Shown here piece after piece: positions 24,514 to 32,705 of a DNA stretch of 64,000 bases; positions within the stretch are counted from its first letter, which is position 1; each line of letters opens with the position of its first letter. A model generated the notes under the pieces. It did not search any database, was not told the origin of the DNA, and saw nothing but the letters and a program-made list of their open reading frames with translations. Source of the DNA: CALMEC01 sp963777565 (GTDB taxonomy: Bacteria; Actinomycetota; Thermoleophilia; Miltoncostaeales; Miltoncostaeaceae); NCBI GenBank assembly GCA_963777565.1, contig CAVZQZ010000010.1, positions 372,001 to 436,000 of the forward strand, given 5' to 3'. The translations under genes and the position numbers were made by a program.

Positions 24514-26163
24514 GTGGACCAGGGGACTTCGGTCGCGATCATGGACGGCCAGCGCGCGCTCGAGGCCGGTGACTGGGCGGGGGCTCGGGACGCGTTCCTG
24601 GCCGTGCTCGACCGCGACGGCGACGTCCCGGAGGCGCTCGACGGCTACGGTCACGCGCTCTGGTTTCTCGGTGAGCTCGACGCCGGCGTGGAGTACCGCC
24701 AGCGCGCGTGCATCGCATACGGCGAGCATGGGGAGTGCGACAGCGCCGCTCGCCTTGCCGCCTGGGTGTCGCACCAGTACCTCGTCTCCGGCCGCGCGTC
24801 CCAGTCGAACGGTTGGCTCGCCCGCGCCGAGCGGGCCCTCGAGGGCCGCAGCGATTGCTGCGGCGCCGGCTGGGTTGCGGTCGAGCGCGCCCGGCGCGCG
24901 GGTCCGCAGGACCGCCTGGAGCAGGCGCGGGTCGGGCTGGAACTCGGCCGGGCGTGCGGTGACGGCGACCTCGAGGTCTTCGCGCTGAGCCTCATCGGGG
25001 GCGCCGAGATCGCGATCGGCCAGTTCGACGAAGGCATGCTGAAGCTCGAGGAGGCGATGGCCGCGGCCACGGCCGGTCGCATCCGCAACCCCCACACGCT
25101 TGGCGAGGCGTATTGCAACCTCATCACCGCCTGCGCCGACGCCGGCGACTGGGAGCGCGCGCAGGAGTGGTGCGAGGTGGTGTACGACTTCGCCAGCCGC
25201 CAGGCCATCGTTCCGCTCTACGGCGCATGCCGGACGATCCATGCCGACGTCCTCGTGGCATCCGGGCGTTGGCCGGAGGCGGAGGCGGCCCTGTCGGACG
25301 CCCTGGACGTGCACGCCCGGAATTACCCGACGATGGGCGACCCCACGGTGGCCACCCTCGCCCTGCTTCGCATCCGCCAGGGCCGGCTCGCAGAGGCCGG
25401 GCAGCTGCTCGCGGGTCGCGACGAGAACCCGTCCGCTCTGCTGGCGCTCGCGAAGCTGCGACTCGCGGAGGGGGAGCCCCACGTGGCCGCCGCGCTGTTG
25501 GAGCGGGGCCTCGCGAACACACGTGGCGACGTGTTGGCCTCGTCGCGGCTGCTCGCGCCCCTGGTGGACGCCCACCTGTCCGCCGGCGACTCCGAACGGG
25601 CTGGAGGGGCCGCCGCGATGCTGTGTGAGCTCGCCGCCGCATCGGGCCGGATGCCCGTCGAGGCGAGCGCCCAGCTGGCCTCCGCGCGCGTGGCGCTCGC
25701 CCAGGGAGACGCGGCGGTGGCACACGAGCACGCGCGACTGGCGCTCGACGCATTCGGGCGCCTCGGCATGCCCCACGAAGCGGCCGAGGCGCGACTCGAG
25801 CTCGCCCGCTCCCTTGCCGCCGACCTGCCGGCGCTGGCGATCGAGGAGGCTCGCGCCGCGCGCGACGTGTTCAGGGAGCTCGGGGCGGCCCGCGCTCAGG
25901 ACGGCGCCGCAGCGCTCCTGCGCGAGCTCGGCGCCGGGTCGGGTGCCGGCGCCCGTGGCGACGCGGAGTTGACGGACCGCGAGCAGCAGGTCCTCGCCCT
26001 TCTGGCGCAGGGCATGACCAACGCCGAGATCGGCAAGGCGCTCTTCATCTCCGAGAAGACGGCGGGTCACCACGTGAGCCGGATCCTCGCCAAGCTCGGG
26101 GTGAGCAACCGGGCGGCGGCCGCGGCTCAGGCATCCCGCTTTGCGGTCCTGAGACCCGAATAG
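24514..26163 (+). CDS. LuxR-type regulator with TPR-like helical repeats
   Basis: The 549-aa protein is nearly all helical repeats (GAGDW-type TPR pairs such as ALEAGDWAGARDAFLAVLD and ACADAGDWERAQEWCEVV) and ends in a LuxR helix-turn-helix: LTDREQQVLALLAQGMTNAEIGKALFISEKTAGHHVSRILAKLGVSNRAAAAAQ. The ATPase domain of large LAL regulators is absent. CATCAT 6 bases before the GTG at 24514 suggests a leaderless start. Its stop codon lies in the shared leader element, directly before the methyltransferase gene, so it probably controls that gene and the gene at 18305. Confidence 0.85.
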   Translation: MDQGTSVAIMDGQRALEAGDWAGARDAFLAVLDRDGDVPEALDGYGHALWFLGELDAGVEYRQRACIAYGEHGECDSAARLAAWVSHQYLVSGRASQSNGWLARAERALEGRSDCCGAGWVAVERARRAGPQDRLEQARVGLELGRACGDGDLEVFALSLIGGAEIAIGQFDEGMLKLEEAMAAATAGRIRNPHTLGEAYCNLITACADAGDWERAQEWCEVVYDFASRQAIVPLYGACRTIHADVLVASGRWPEAEAALSDALDVHARNYPTMGDPTVATLALLRIRQGRLAEAGQLLAGRDENPSALLALAKLRLAEGEPHVAAALLERGLANTRGDVLASSRLLAPLVDAHLSAGDSERAGGAAAMLCELAAASGRMPVEASAQLASARVALAQGDAAVAHEHARLALDAFGRLGMPHEAAEARLELARSLAADLPALAIEEARAARDVFRELGAARAQDGAAALLRELGAGSGAGARGDAELTDREQQVLALLAQGMTNAEIGKALFISEKTAGHHVSRILAKLGVSNRAAAAAQASRFAVLRPE

Positions 26164-26266
26164 GGAATCCGGATAGGGAGCCTGCCCGATGTGGGCGGGT
26201 CCCTGCCGCCCGAGACTCCTCCTCGTCATTTCCGTTCGACGAGGAGGATCCGATGACGACAGCAGT
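26155..26266 (+). promoter_or_regulatory. Leader shared with the gene at 18.3 kb (copy 2)
   Basis: This is the second copy of the leader at 18208-18318. It starts at the last codons of the LuxR gene with CCCGAATAGGGAATCC, keeps both ATAGGGA repeats, GCCGCCCGAGACTCCTC, and the start context ATGACGACAGCAGT. TCCTCCTCGTC and GACGAGGAGGA can form an 11-bp hairpin with a 10-base loop that buries the ribosome site GAGGAGG. Confidence 0.7.
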
Positions 26267-27074
26267 TGAGACATTGAAGGCCGGTCACCGCGCCACGTGG
26301 GCGGCCGGGGATTACGCGGCAGTGGCCGAGATGATCGACGTCGTCGCGCCCGAGCAGCTCGTGGCCCGCGCCGGTGTGACGGCGGGACAGGACGTGCTCG
26401 ATGTCGCGACGGGCACCGGCAACATCGCGCTACGCGCCGCGGCCGCAGGCGCACGGGTCGTCGGTTCCGACCTCACGCCGGAGCTGTTCGGGCCGGCCCG
26501 CCAGCGTGAGGCGGAGTGGAACGTCGAGATCGACTGGGTGGAGGGCGACGCGGAGGCGCTGCCGTTCGACGACGAGTCGTTCGACGTCGTGCTCTCCGCG
26601 TTTGGCGTGCAGTTCGCGCCGCGGCACCAGGTCGTGGCCGACGAGCTCGTGCGGGTCTGCCGCCCCGGCGGCACCATCGCCGTGTGCGGCTGGACGCCGC
26701 AGGGCACGATCGGCGAGCTGTTCTCGATCCTCGGCCGCTACATGCCGCCGGCACCGTCGTTCGCGACGCCGCCCCCGAAGTGGGGCGACGAACAGCACGT
26801 GCGCACCCTGTTCACGACCACTGGCGCCGACGTGGAGCTGGAGTTCGAGCGCCACACCACGCCGTTCGACTTCGACTCGGCGGAGCACTGGGTGGGCTTC
26901 ATGGAGACGTGCTACGGCCCGCTGCTGAAGGCGCGGGAACGGCTCACGACCGAGGGCACCTGGGACGAGTGCCGCGGATCCATCGTCGCGATGATGAATC
27001 GGCGAAACGAGGCGACCGACGGCCGCCTGCTCGTGCCCTCCGAGTACCTCGTCGCCGTCGCGCACAAGCGCTGA
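26253..27074 (+). CDS. Class I SAM-dependent methyltransferase
   Basis: The 273-aa enzyme shows VLDVATGTGNIALRAAAAGARVVGSDLTPEL (motif I and the acidic loop), VEGDAEALPFDDESFDVVLSAFGVQFAP and RVCRPGGTIAVCGWTP. It resembles the UbiE/Methyltransf_25-type enzymes that often follow LuxR-type regulators in actinobacteria. Its substrate is unknown. GAGGAGGATCCG precedes the ATG. The gene begins MTTAV and has the duplicated leader, directly downstream of the LuxR gene. Confidence 0.88.
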   Translation: MTTAVETLKAGHRATWAAGDYAAVAEMIDVVAPEQLVARAGVTAGQDVLDVATGTGNIALRAAAAGARVVGSDLTPELFGPARQREAEWNVEIDWVEGDAEALPFDDESFDVVLSAFGVQFAPRHQVVADELVRVCRPGGTIAVCGWTPQGTIGELFSILGRYMPPAPSFATPPPKWGDEQHVRTLFTTTGADVELEFERHTTPFDFDSAEHWVGFMETCYGPLLKARERLTTEGTWDECRGSIVAMMNRRNEATDGRLLVPSEYLVAVAHKR

Positions 27075-27149
27075 GCCACGGCCCCGATCCTTCGCAACTC
27101 CCGGCGCCGCGTCCGCTTGATGGGGACGCGGCGCCTGCATTTCATCGGG

Positions 27150-27575
27150 TCATGCGCCCCGGGTCACGCCGAGTGTCGCCTCGGCTGCGGCCGGGCCTTC
27201 CGCGTGGACGGCCTGCTCGAGGTTGCCGTAGCTCAGTACGCCGACCAGCTTGCTCTTCGACATGACCGGGAGGCGGCGCACCTCATGCTCGGCCATGACG
27301 TGGGCGGCCTCGTCGACCGTCGCACCGGCGTCGATGGTCCAGACCGACGTGCTCATCACGCGGTCGATGGGCTCGTTGCGCACGTCGGTCCGGGCGCCGT
27401 CGGCCAGGCAGCGGATCACGATGTCGCGGTCGGTCACCACCCCGACGAGCCGGCCCGCGTCGGTGATGGGGATGAAGCCGCAGTCGTCGTCTTTCATCAT
27501 GTGTGCGACGGAGGACACCGTGTCGGTGGGCGTCGCCGTGCAGATGGTCTTCGCCATCGCTTCGTGGACAAACAT
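27150..27575 (-). CDS. Tandem CBS-domain protein
   Basis: The 141-aa protein consists of two CBS motifs: MAKTICTATPTDTVSSVAHMMKDDDCGFIPITDAGRLVGVVTDRDI and DRVMSTSVWTIDAGATVDEAAHVMAEHEVRRLPVMSKSKLVGVLSYGNL. Such pairs bind adenine nucleotides and act as energy sensors. AAGGAGCAGTGAGCA precedes the ATG. The stop of the upstream HPF-like gene is 3 bases before the ATG, so the two form an operon. Stand-alone CBS proteins next to ribosome-hibernation factors recall dormancy regulons. Confidence 0.9.
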   Translation of the reverse strand: MFVHEAMAKTICTATPTDTVSSVAHMMKDDDCGFIPITDAGRLVGVVTDRDIVIRCLADGARTDVRNEPIDRVMSTSVWTIDAGATVDEAAHVMAEHEVRRLPVMSKSKLVGVLSYGNLEQAVHAEGPAAAEATLGVTRGA

Positions 27576-27578
27576 TGC

Positions 27579-28463
27579 TCACTGCTCCTTCGGAAGTTGT
27601 GCTTCTGGGTTGAGGGCGGTCCGGCTGCCGGCGGCGATGGCATCGCCCTCGTTGCGAGGCTCGATGAGGCCGTAGTGCCCGTCGTAGCGGCGGTAGACGA
27701 TGGAACCCCGGTTGCGCTCCACGTCGACGAAGAAGACGAACGGATCTTCGCTGAGATCCAGCCGCTCGATTGCCGTCGCGGTCGTCATGCGCGGCGCCGG
27801 AGTGTGGTCGACCGTGATCCAGTCGACGGACGGCTGGAAGCGATCCGCCGGTTCACCGGCGACGATCAGTCCGTGGGTGTCGCCCGGCCGCCGGTAGACC
27901 ACGCACTCGACTCCGGTCGCCGAATCGCTAAAGAGGAGGAAGTCATGGTGGAGGAGCTCCATCTCGACCACGGCCTCCTCGGGGGTCATCGGGCCGATGC
28001 CGAAGGTTGCGCGACGCATGATCCGCCGATCCTCCGACGGGCGCGGAAAGAAGCGTGGCCGCTCCGTGTGGAGATAGCCGTGACGCCACTCACCCGGCGC
28101 CGGACGGCCGGTGTCGTGATGGCGTGCCTCCCATCGCTCGGCCAGCACCTCGAGCCCCCGGCGCAGACGTGCCTCGACCTCGTCGGCCGCCTGCGTCATG
28201 GTCGGCGCCGCGACATGCGCCCGCAATCGCTTTCCCGAGACATCCAGGCTCGCTTTCACGATCGACGCCCGCTCGAGCGCGGCATCCGGCTCCTGGAGCA
28301 GCTCCAGCCGTGCGAAGAGCACCGGCCGGTGCGCGAGGCGCGCCACCCGCGCGATGCGTTGTTCGGCGTACTCGCGCGCTCCAGGTGCGACGACGCCGCG
28401 GATCGTGGTATGGATGTCGAAGTCGTTGATGGTCTGCTCCCGGGATGACGACCGTGCCGCCAT
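27579..28463 (-). CDS. Long-form HPF-like ribosome hibernation factor
   Basis: The 294-aa protein begins with an S30AE/HPF-type domain (FDIHTTIRGVVAPGAREYAEQRIARVARLAHRPVLFARLELLQEPD, IVKASLDVSGKRLRAHVAAPTMTQAADEVEARLRRGLEVL). Two C-terminal S30AE-C-like domains follow, with PMTPEEAVVEMELLHHDFLLFSDSATGVECVVYRRPGDTHGLI and a second SEDPFVFFVDVERNRGSIVYRRYDGHYGLIEPR. Dimerisation of stalled 70S ribosomes is expected. The duplicated C-terminal domain is unusual for HPF but known in actinobacterial dormancy relatives. Confidence 0.85.
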   Translation of the reverse strand: MAARSSSREQTINDFDIHTTIRGVVAPGAREYAEQRIARVARLAHRPVLFARLELLQEPDAALERASIVKASLDVSGKRLRAHVAAPTMTQAADEVEARLRRGLEVLAERWEARHHDTGRPAPGEWRHGYLHTERPRFFPRPSEDRRIMRRATFGIGPMTPEEAVVEMELLHHDFLLFSDSATGVECVVYRRPGDTHGLIVAGEPADRFQPSVDWITVDHTPAPRMTTATAIERLDLSEDPFVFFVDVERNRGSIVYRRYDGHYGLIEPRNEGDAIAAGSRTALNPEAQLPKEQ

Positions 28464-28821
28464 CCTCGCGCCGCTCCGCGTGAGGTGCCATCGGCGGGTC
28501 CACCCATGGTTGCTTCGGGAAAGCCGCCCCGGCGGCGCACGAGTCTCGTCGGCGGCTCCCGCGAATGGGGAGAACCACGGACTGTATGACCGGTGACTCC
28601 CTCATGCTCGAGGCGCTCGTCGGAGAGATGCTGAGTGTGCCCGCCGGGTCTGAGTCGGCGGACCGGAGGCACGAACACCGTCCCCGTCGCCATTGTGGAG
28701 CCTCCTTGGAGGCCCTCAGGCGGAGCAGTAGGCCCCGCTGGGCGGGGAGCGGGAATCGAGCCGGCCGGCCACCACCGGACCCGGCGGCGCCAGTTCGTCC
28801 ACGCTGGATCGGAAGTGACAC
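28464..28821. other. Gap between divergent HPF-like and eRF1-like genes
   Basis: No convincing gene was found in this 358-base stretch. On the minus strand AAGGAGG (28706-28700) is followed by an ATG at 28693 opening a 145-codon frame that overlaps the HPF gene; its sequence has no recognisable domain. Leader RNA of the HPF operon is more likely. Confidence 0.4.
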
Positions 28822-29940
28822 GTGAGTGCCTCGCTCGCCACCCAGACAAACGTGCTCCAGGCAGTTGCCGCCCTTCACAGCGACGCCGGCGTCCTCTCCG
28901 TCTATGTCGACTCGCGTCCCGAGCGGAAGATGCACGGGCGCCCGGGCTGGGAGCTCTCGTTGCGCGCCGGACTTGCCGAGGCATCGACCGAGTTCGCGAC
29001 CCACCATCCCGACATTGCCGCCAGGATCCGGGCCCACATCGCCTCATTGGAGCCGGCGGTCGGAGAGCTGATCGACCCGAACGGGCCGGGTCGCGGACGG
29101 GTGCTCTTCAGCGCGGTCGACGGTGAGACGGTGGGGCCCTTGTGGACGCAGCGATCGCTTGCGGATCGCGTTGTCGTGGACGAGTTGCCGTACCTCGCCC
29201 CGCTGATCGGGGCAATCGATAGCGCACGTCCCTGCGGTGTCGCCGTCGTGTCGGCGAACCGGCTCCGGGTCGTCGAGATCCGCGGCGACGAGGCCGAGGA
29301 CGTCGCGATGTTCGCGTTCGACGATGGCTCATCGGAGTGGCGCGAGTTCCGCGGGCCCGCGGGGGGATCCCGCGGCACGTACGAGTCGGCGTCCCAGGAG
29401 GATCTCTTCGAGCAGCGACGAGAGCGGCACCGCGAACGCTGGCTCGCAGGGATGGGGGTTCGCCTCACGGAGCTCTGCGAAGCCCGCGGGTGGGAAGACA
29501 CCGTGGTGCTCGCCGATCCGAAGACTGCCAAGGGCCTCGTCGAGCACGCACCGTCGGTCCACGCGGTCGCGACCCGCCATGGGACGCAGTGGGGCACGGC
29601 GAACGCGATCGCGGACCAGGCGCGCGCCGACCTCGCCGGGCTTCGCCAGCGGGCGCGGGCTGACCTCGTCCGACAGGCCACCGGCGCCGCGCTGTCGGGC
29701 TCCCGCGGCGCCGTCGGGTGGGACGACGTCGCGACCGTCCTCGACGAGGGCCGCGTGCAGCGGCTCCTGATCGATCCCTCCCTGGCCTCGACGTCGCGTC
29801 CATCCGACTCGGTGGCGGCGAGCATCGACGACCTCCTGCTGAGGGCCGTGAGCACGGATGCCGAGGTCGTGCCGGTCGATGGTGGCGCCGCTCGGATGCT
29901 CGCCCCCCACGGAGGCGTCGCCGCGATCCTTCGCTGGTAA
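28822..29940 (+). CDS. Bacterial eRF1-like (VLRF1/baeRF) protein
   Basis: The 372-aa protein has the bacterial/archaeal eRF1-like layout: VLSVYVDSRPERK at the N-terminus, VVDELPYLAPLIGAIDSARPCGVAVVSANRLRVVEIRGDEAEDV in the middle, and a C-terminal domain with VLADPKTAKGLVEHAPS, LRQRARADLVRQATGAALSGSRGAVGWDDVATVLDEGRVQRLLID and DDLLLRAVSTDAEVVPVDG. Relatives are proposed peptidyl-tRNA releasing or ribosome-rescue factors. The GTG at 28822 matches the start of the conserved region. It is divergent from the HPF/CBS operon. Confidence 0.75.
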   Translation: MSASLATQTNVLQAVAALHSDAGVLSVYVDSRPERKMHGRPGWELSLRAGLAEASTEFATHHPDIAARIRAHIASLEPAVGELIDPNGPGRGRVLFSAVDGETVGPLWTQRSLADRVVVDELPYLAPLIGAIDSARPCGVAVVSANRLRVVEIRGDEAEDVAMFAFDDGSSEWREFRGPAGGSRGTYESASQEDLFEQRRERHRERWLAGMGVRLTELCEARGWEDTVVLADPKTAKGLVEHAPSVHAVATRHGTQWGTANAIADQARADLAGLRQRARADLVRQATGAALSGSRGAVGWDDVATVLDEGRVQRLLIDPSLASTSRPSDSVAASIDDLLLRAVSTDAEVVPVDGGAARMLAPHGGVAAILRW

Positions 29941-30010
29941 GAAGGGGCCATCCGGTGGCGCGCCACGCCGGCTTGGCGTCCCCCGGGTGGTCGGGCGTAG
30001 CATCGGGGCG

Positions 30011-30268
30011 ATGGCGGTGATCCGGCTCAGCGGACAGCTGCAGGCAATGGCCGGCGGCCCCGTTCACACGGTCGACGGGGCGACGGTTCGAGACGCGCTG
30101 CTGGCGCTCGAAGCGCGGAATCCGGCGATCGGTGGCTGGATCCTGGACGAGCGGCGGATGATCCGCCGGCACATCAACGTCTTCGTCGACGGGGAGCGGG
30201 GCTGCGAGGACACGCCGCTCCGGCACGAGGCGCAGATCCATGTGGTGCCTGCGATCACGGGAGGATGA
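30011..30268 (+). CDS. MoaD/ThiS-like ubiquitin-fold protein
   Basis: The 85-aa beta-grasp protein ends in GG (VVPAITGG), the site adenylated and thiocarboxylated in sulfur carriers. Other landmarks are VIRLSGQLQAMAGG, TVRDALLALEARNPAI and HINVFVDGER. A TAGCAT box at 29998-30003 lies 7 bases before the ATG, supporting a leaderless start; the longer upstream frame is spurious. The GTG of the next gene follows one base after the stop. No activating E1-like enzyme is nearby. Confidence 0.85.
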   Translation: MAVIRLSGQLQAMAGGPVHTVDGATVRDALLALEARNPAIGGWILDERRMIRRHINVFVDGERGCEDTPLRHEAQIHVVPAITGG

Positions 30269-30269
30269 G

Positions 30270-31342
30270 GTGACGGAGATCCTGGTCGGAACGAAGAAGG
30301 GATTGTTCGTCCTGGAGGGCGACGGCGGAGCGGATTTCGGGTCGCCTCTCGATCGTTTTCCGGAGAGCCGGTCGAGTTCGCGATGTTCGATCCGCGCACC
30401 GGACGGACGTTTGCCGGTGCCGGGTCGCCGTTCTACGGGCCCAAGCTCTGGTGGACCGACGACCCGACCGGGGAGTGGCGCCAGGCGACCGGCCTGCACT
30501 TGCCGGAGGGCGGCGATGCCGCACTGGAGCGGATCTGGGTGGTCGTCCCGGGCGAGGAGGATGGCCTGCTGTACGCGGGTGGGGATCCCGGGGTGCTGTT
30601 CGAGAGCCGGGACGGCGGCGAATCGTGGACGCTGAACGAGGGACTGTGGCAGCACCCGACCCGTGAGAGCTGGCATCCGGGCGGCGGGGGGCTGTGCCTG
30701 CACACGATCGTGCCCTGGCCGGGCGATCCGGCCCGCCTGTCGGTGGGGATCTCCGCGGTGGGCGTCATCCACACCGAAGACGGCGGGACGACTTGGCGTC
30801 ACGCGAATACGGGGATCGTGCCGAGGTACATGCCCGAGGATCAGCGCGATGTCGAGCATCAGCACTGCGTGCATTGCTTCCGCCGCTCACCGGTTCGGCC
30901 GGAGCGGCTGTTCATGCAGTTCCACGGCGGGGTGTACCGGTCGGACGACGCCGGTGAGTCGTGGCTGGAGGTCGCTGGTGAGGGGTTGCCGTCCGATTTC
31001 GGGTTCCCGATCGCGGTCGACCCGGCGGACCCGGACAGCGCATTCCTCATCCCGCTGACCGCGGACGTGGACAGGGTGACGCCCGGTGGCCAGGTGGCCG
31101 TGTACGAGACGCGCGACGCAGGGGGAACCTGGACACCTCGTTCGGACGGCCTGCCGGGGAGCCACGCCTACCTGACCGTGTTGCGGGAGGCGTTCGACGG
31201 CTGCGGCGACGGCTCGAGCCTGGAGCTCTACTTCGGCGCGACATCGGGCGACGTGTTCGGCTCCCAGGACGCGGGCCTGACCTGGTTCACCGCCGCGACC
31301 CGCCTGCCCCCGGTGTACTCCATCCGCATCGGGCGCCACTGA
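30270..31342 (+). pseudogene. BNR/sialidase-like repeat protein with a frameshift
   Basis: From GTG 30270 the sequence reads VTEILVGTKKGLFVLEGDGG, the normal start of this family. The continuation (RVASRSFSGEPVEFAMFDPRTGR, SPFYGPKLWWTDDP) lies in another frame after about 30321-30335, consistent with loss of one base. The rest is intact, with BNR-type turns such as LFESRDGGESWTLNEG, HTEDGGTTWRHANTG and YRSDDAGESWLEV, to the stop at 31342. The pair with a MoaD-like gene is widespread, so this one may be newly broken or wrongly sequenced. Confidence 0.75.
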
Positions 31343-31376
31343 GCACGTCGATTCCCCCGAGTCGCTGAGGACGGCC

Positions 31377-31904
31377 TCAGCCGGCTGGGGCCTGGCCGTC
31401 GTCCCCTCGCGGGTCGAGCGACAGAAGCAGTTCGCGCAGGAGCGCCGCAAGCTCGTTGCGCCGCTTCGCGGGAAGGCCGGCGAGCAGGCGCTCTTCGTTG
31501 CGAAGGTGGGCTTCGACCGCGACCTCGACCAGCCCCCGTCCCTCGTCCGACAGCGCGATCAGCCTCCCGCGACGATCGCTTGGATCGGGTTCACGATGGA
31601 TCCATCCGCGCGCCTCGAGACGGTCGAGGCGCTTCGTCATGCCCCCCGTGGTGACCATTGTCGAGCGGCTGAGCTCCCCCGGGGTGAGCCGGTAGGGCGC
31701 GCCAGAGCGGCGCAGGGTCGCGAGGACGTCGAAGTCGCCGCCGGTGAGCCCGTGCTGCGCGAAGACCTGATCGAGCTCGCGCTGGGCGAGGACGGAGATC
31801 CGGGTGATCCGTCCGATGACGCCCATGGGGGACGGGTCGAGATCGGGGCGCTCGTCGCGCCACTGCGCCGTGATCGCGTCCACCGCGTCCTTCGAACTCG
31901 CCAT
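31377..31904 (-). CDS. MarR-family regulator
   Basis: The 175-aa protein has the MarR fold: MGVIGRITRISVLAQRELDQVFAQHGLTGGDFDVLATLRRSGAPYRLTPGELSRSTMVTTGGMTKRLDRLEARGWIHREPDPSDRRGRLIALSDEGRGLVE. The winged-helix D-x-R in the wing is present. TATATT (31917-31912) lies 7 bases before the ATG at 31904, a leaderless promoter. Just upstream are AGGAAG direct repeats and GAAGCT-N11-AGCTTC (31942-31964), candidate operators shared with the divergent cupin gene. Confidence 0.92.
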   Translation of the reverse strand: MASSKDAVDAITAQWRDERPDLDPSPMGVIGRITRISVLAQRELDQVFAQHGLTGGDFDVLATLRRSGAPYRLTPGELSRSTMVTTGGMTKRLDRLEARGWIHREPDPSDRRGRLIALSDEGRGLVEVAVEAHLRNEERLLAGLPAKRRNELAALLRELLLSLDPRGDDGQAPAG

Positions 31905-31924
31905 GGCCGGGAATATAGCTCGCC

Positions 31925-31964
31925 AGGAAGCCACTTAACAGGAAGCTTGCGAGGAAGTAGCTTC
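31925..31964. promoter_or_regulatory. Candidate MarR operators
   Basis: AGGAAGC occurs at 31925-31931 and 31940-31946, and AGGAAG again at 31952-31957. GAAGCT (31942-31947) and AGCTTC (31959-31964) are inverted around 11 bases. The region is upstream of the leaderless marR promoter and of the divergent cupin gene at 32041. Confidence 0.45.
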
Positions 31965-32040
31965 GGCGCAAGATAGGCGTTCGCGCGATGATCAACCGAC
32001 GAGACGCACTGCAATCCCGATGAGGCCAAGGGAGGGAACA

Positions 32041-32532
32041 ATGAGCACGCCCACATCCACCGCAACCGCCGGCCGCCTGTTTCACCGACCCGCCGCGACG
32101 GGTCCCGCGTTCTGGGGTCCCGGCGACCACTACACGTTCCTCGTCACCGGCAAGGAGTCGGGTGGCGCGTACTTCGCGATGGAGGCGCTGGTGCCGCCGG
32201 GTGGTGGCCCGCCGCCGCACATCCACCGCCGCGAGGACGAGACCTTCTACCTGATCGAGGGGAGCGTCGAGTTCGTCCTCGGTGAGGACACGATCACGGC
32301 CGGTCCCGGCGACTTCGTCAACGTTCCGCGCGGCACCGTGCACTGCTTCCGAAACACGGGCGCGGAGACGGCGCGCATGGTGCTCACGTTCACCCCGGCG
32401 GGCATGGAGCACTTCTTCGAGGAGACGCTCGATCCGGCGCCCAACGTCGCGGACGAGGTTCCCCAGAACATCGACGAGGTGGCAGCACGATACGTCGAAG
32501 CGGCACCGAGGCACGGGCTCGAGTTCGTCTGA
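32041..32532 (+). CDS. Cupin-domain protein
   Basis: The 163-aa cupin shows VPPGGGPPPHIHRREDETFYLIEGSVEFVLGEDTITAGPGDFVNVPRGTVHCFRNTGAETARMVLTFTPAG, with H-x-H, E and the second-motif H all present, so a metal site is likely. It resembles quercetin-dioxygenase-like single cupins; the substrate is unknown. AAGGGAGGGAACA precedes the ATG. It is divergent from the MarR gene and may be its target. Confidence 0.9.
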   Translation: MSTPTSTATAGRLFHRPAATGPAFWGPGDHYTFLVTGKESGGAYFAMEALVPPGGGPPPHIHRREDETFYLIEGSVEFVLGEDTITAGPGDFVNVPRGTVHCFRNTGAETARMVLTFTPAGMEHFFEETLDPAPNVADEVPQNIDEVAARYVEAAPRHGLEFV

Positions 32533-32543
32533 CGGGTGGGTAC

Positions 32544-32573
32544 GGGTGAGGCCGACCTCGTTCGGTCTCACCC
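32544..32573 (+). terminator. Hairpin after the cupin gene
   Basis: GGGTGAGGCCGA (32544-32555) pairs with TCGGTCTCACCC (32562-32573) with one mismatch and a 6-base loop. It begins 11 bases after the cupin stop. It is a plausible terminator without a U-tract. Confidence 0.6.
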
Positions 32574-32640
32574 GGATCTTCGCGTACCCCGGCGGGTGCG
32601 TCCCGAAGCACTGGGCGATGTCGTCGAGCCTCATCTTGAG

Positions 32641-32705
32641 GAGGCACATGATGCGTATCATGCCTCACGGCAAGCGGGCGCCCCGGTGTCTGGCAGGATC
32701 GAGGC
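32641..32705 (+). promoter_or_regulatory. Palindrome and leaderless promoter of the Pit transporter
   Basis: CATGAT-GCGT-ATCATG (32647-32662) is the core of an imperfect palindrome flanked by GAGGC and GCCTC. CAGGAT (32694-32699) is 6 bases before the GTG at 32706, like other leaderless genes here. The palindrome is a candidate operator. Confidence 0.4.

Noticed and set aside
18266..26252. Covariation between the two leader hairpins
   Set aside because: The two copies pair in different registers, so the base changes are not simple compensatory pairs; only the presence of a hairpin is claimed.
28256..28693. Minus-strand ORF with a strong AAGGAGG site upstream of its ATG
   Set aside because: It overlaps 208 bases of the HPF gene in another frame and has no recognisable domain; the site may belong to leader RNA.
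31591..32661. Long minus-strand ORF through the MarR/cupin intergenic region
   Set aside because: It crosses the cupin gene antisense and the MarR gene in another frame; both real genes have strong motifs.
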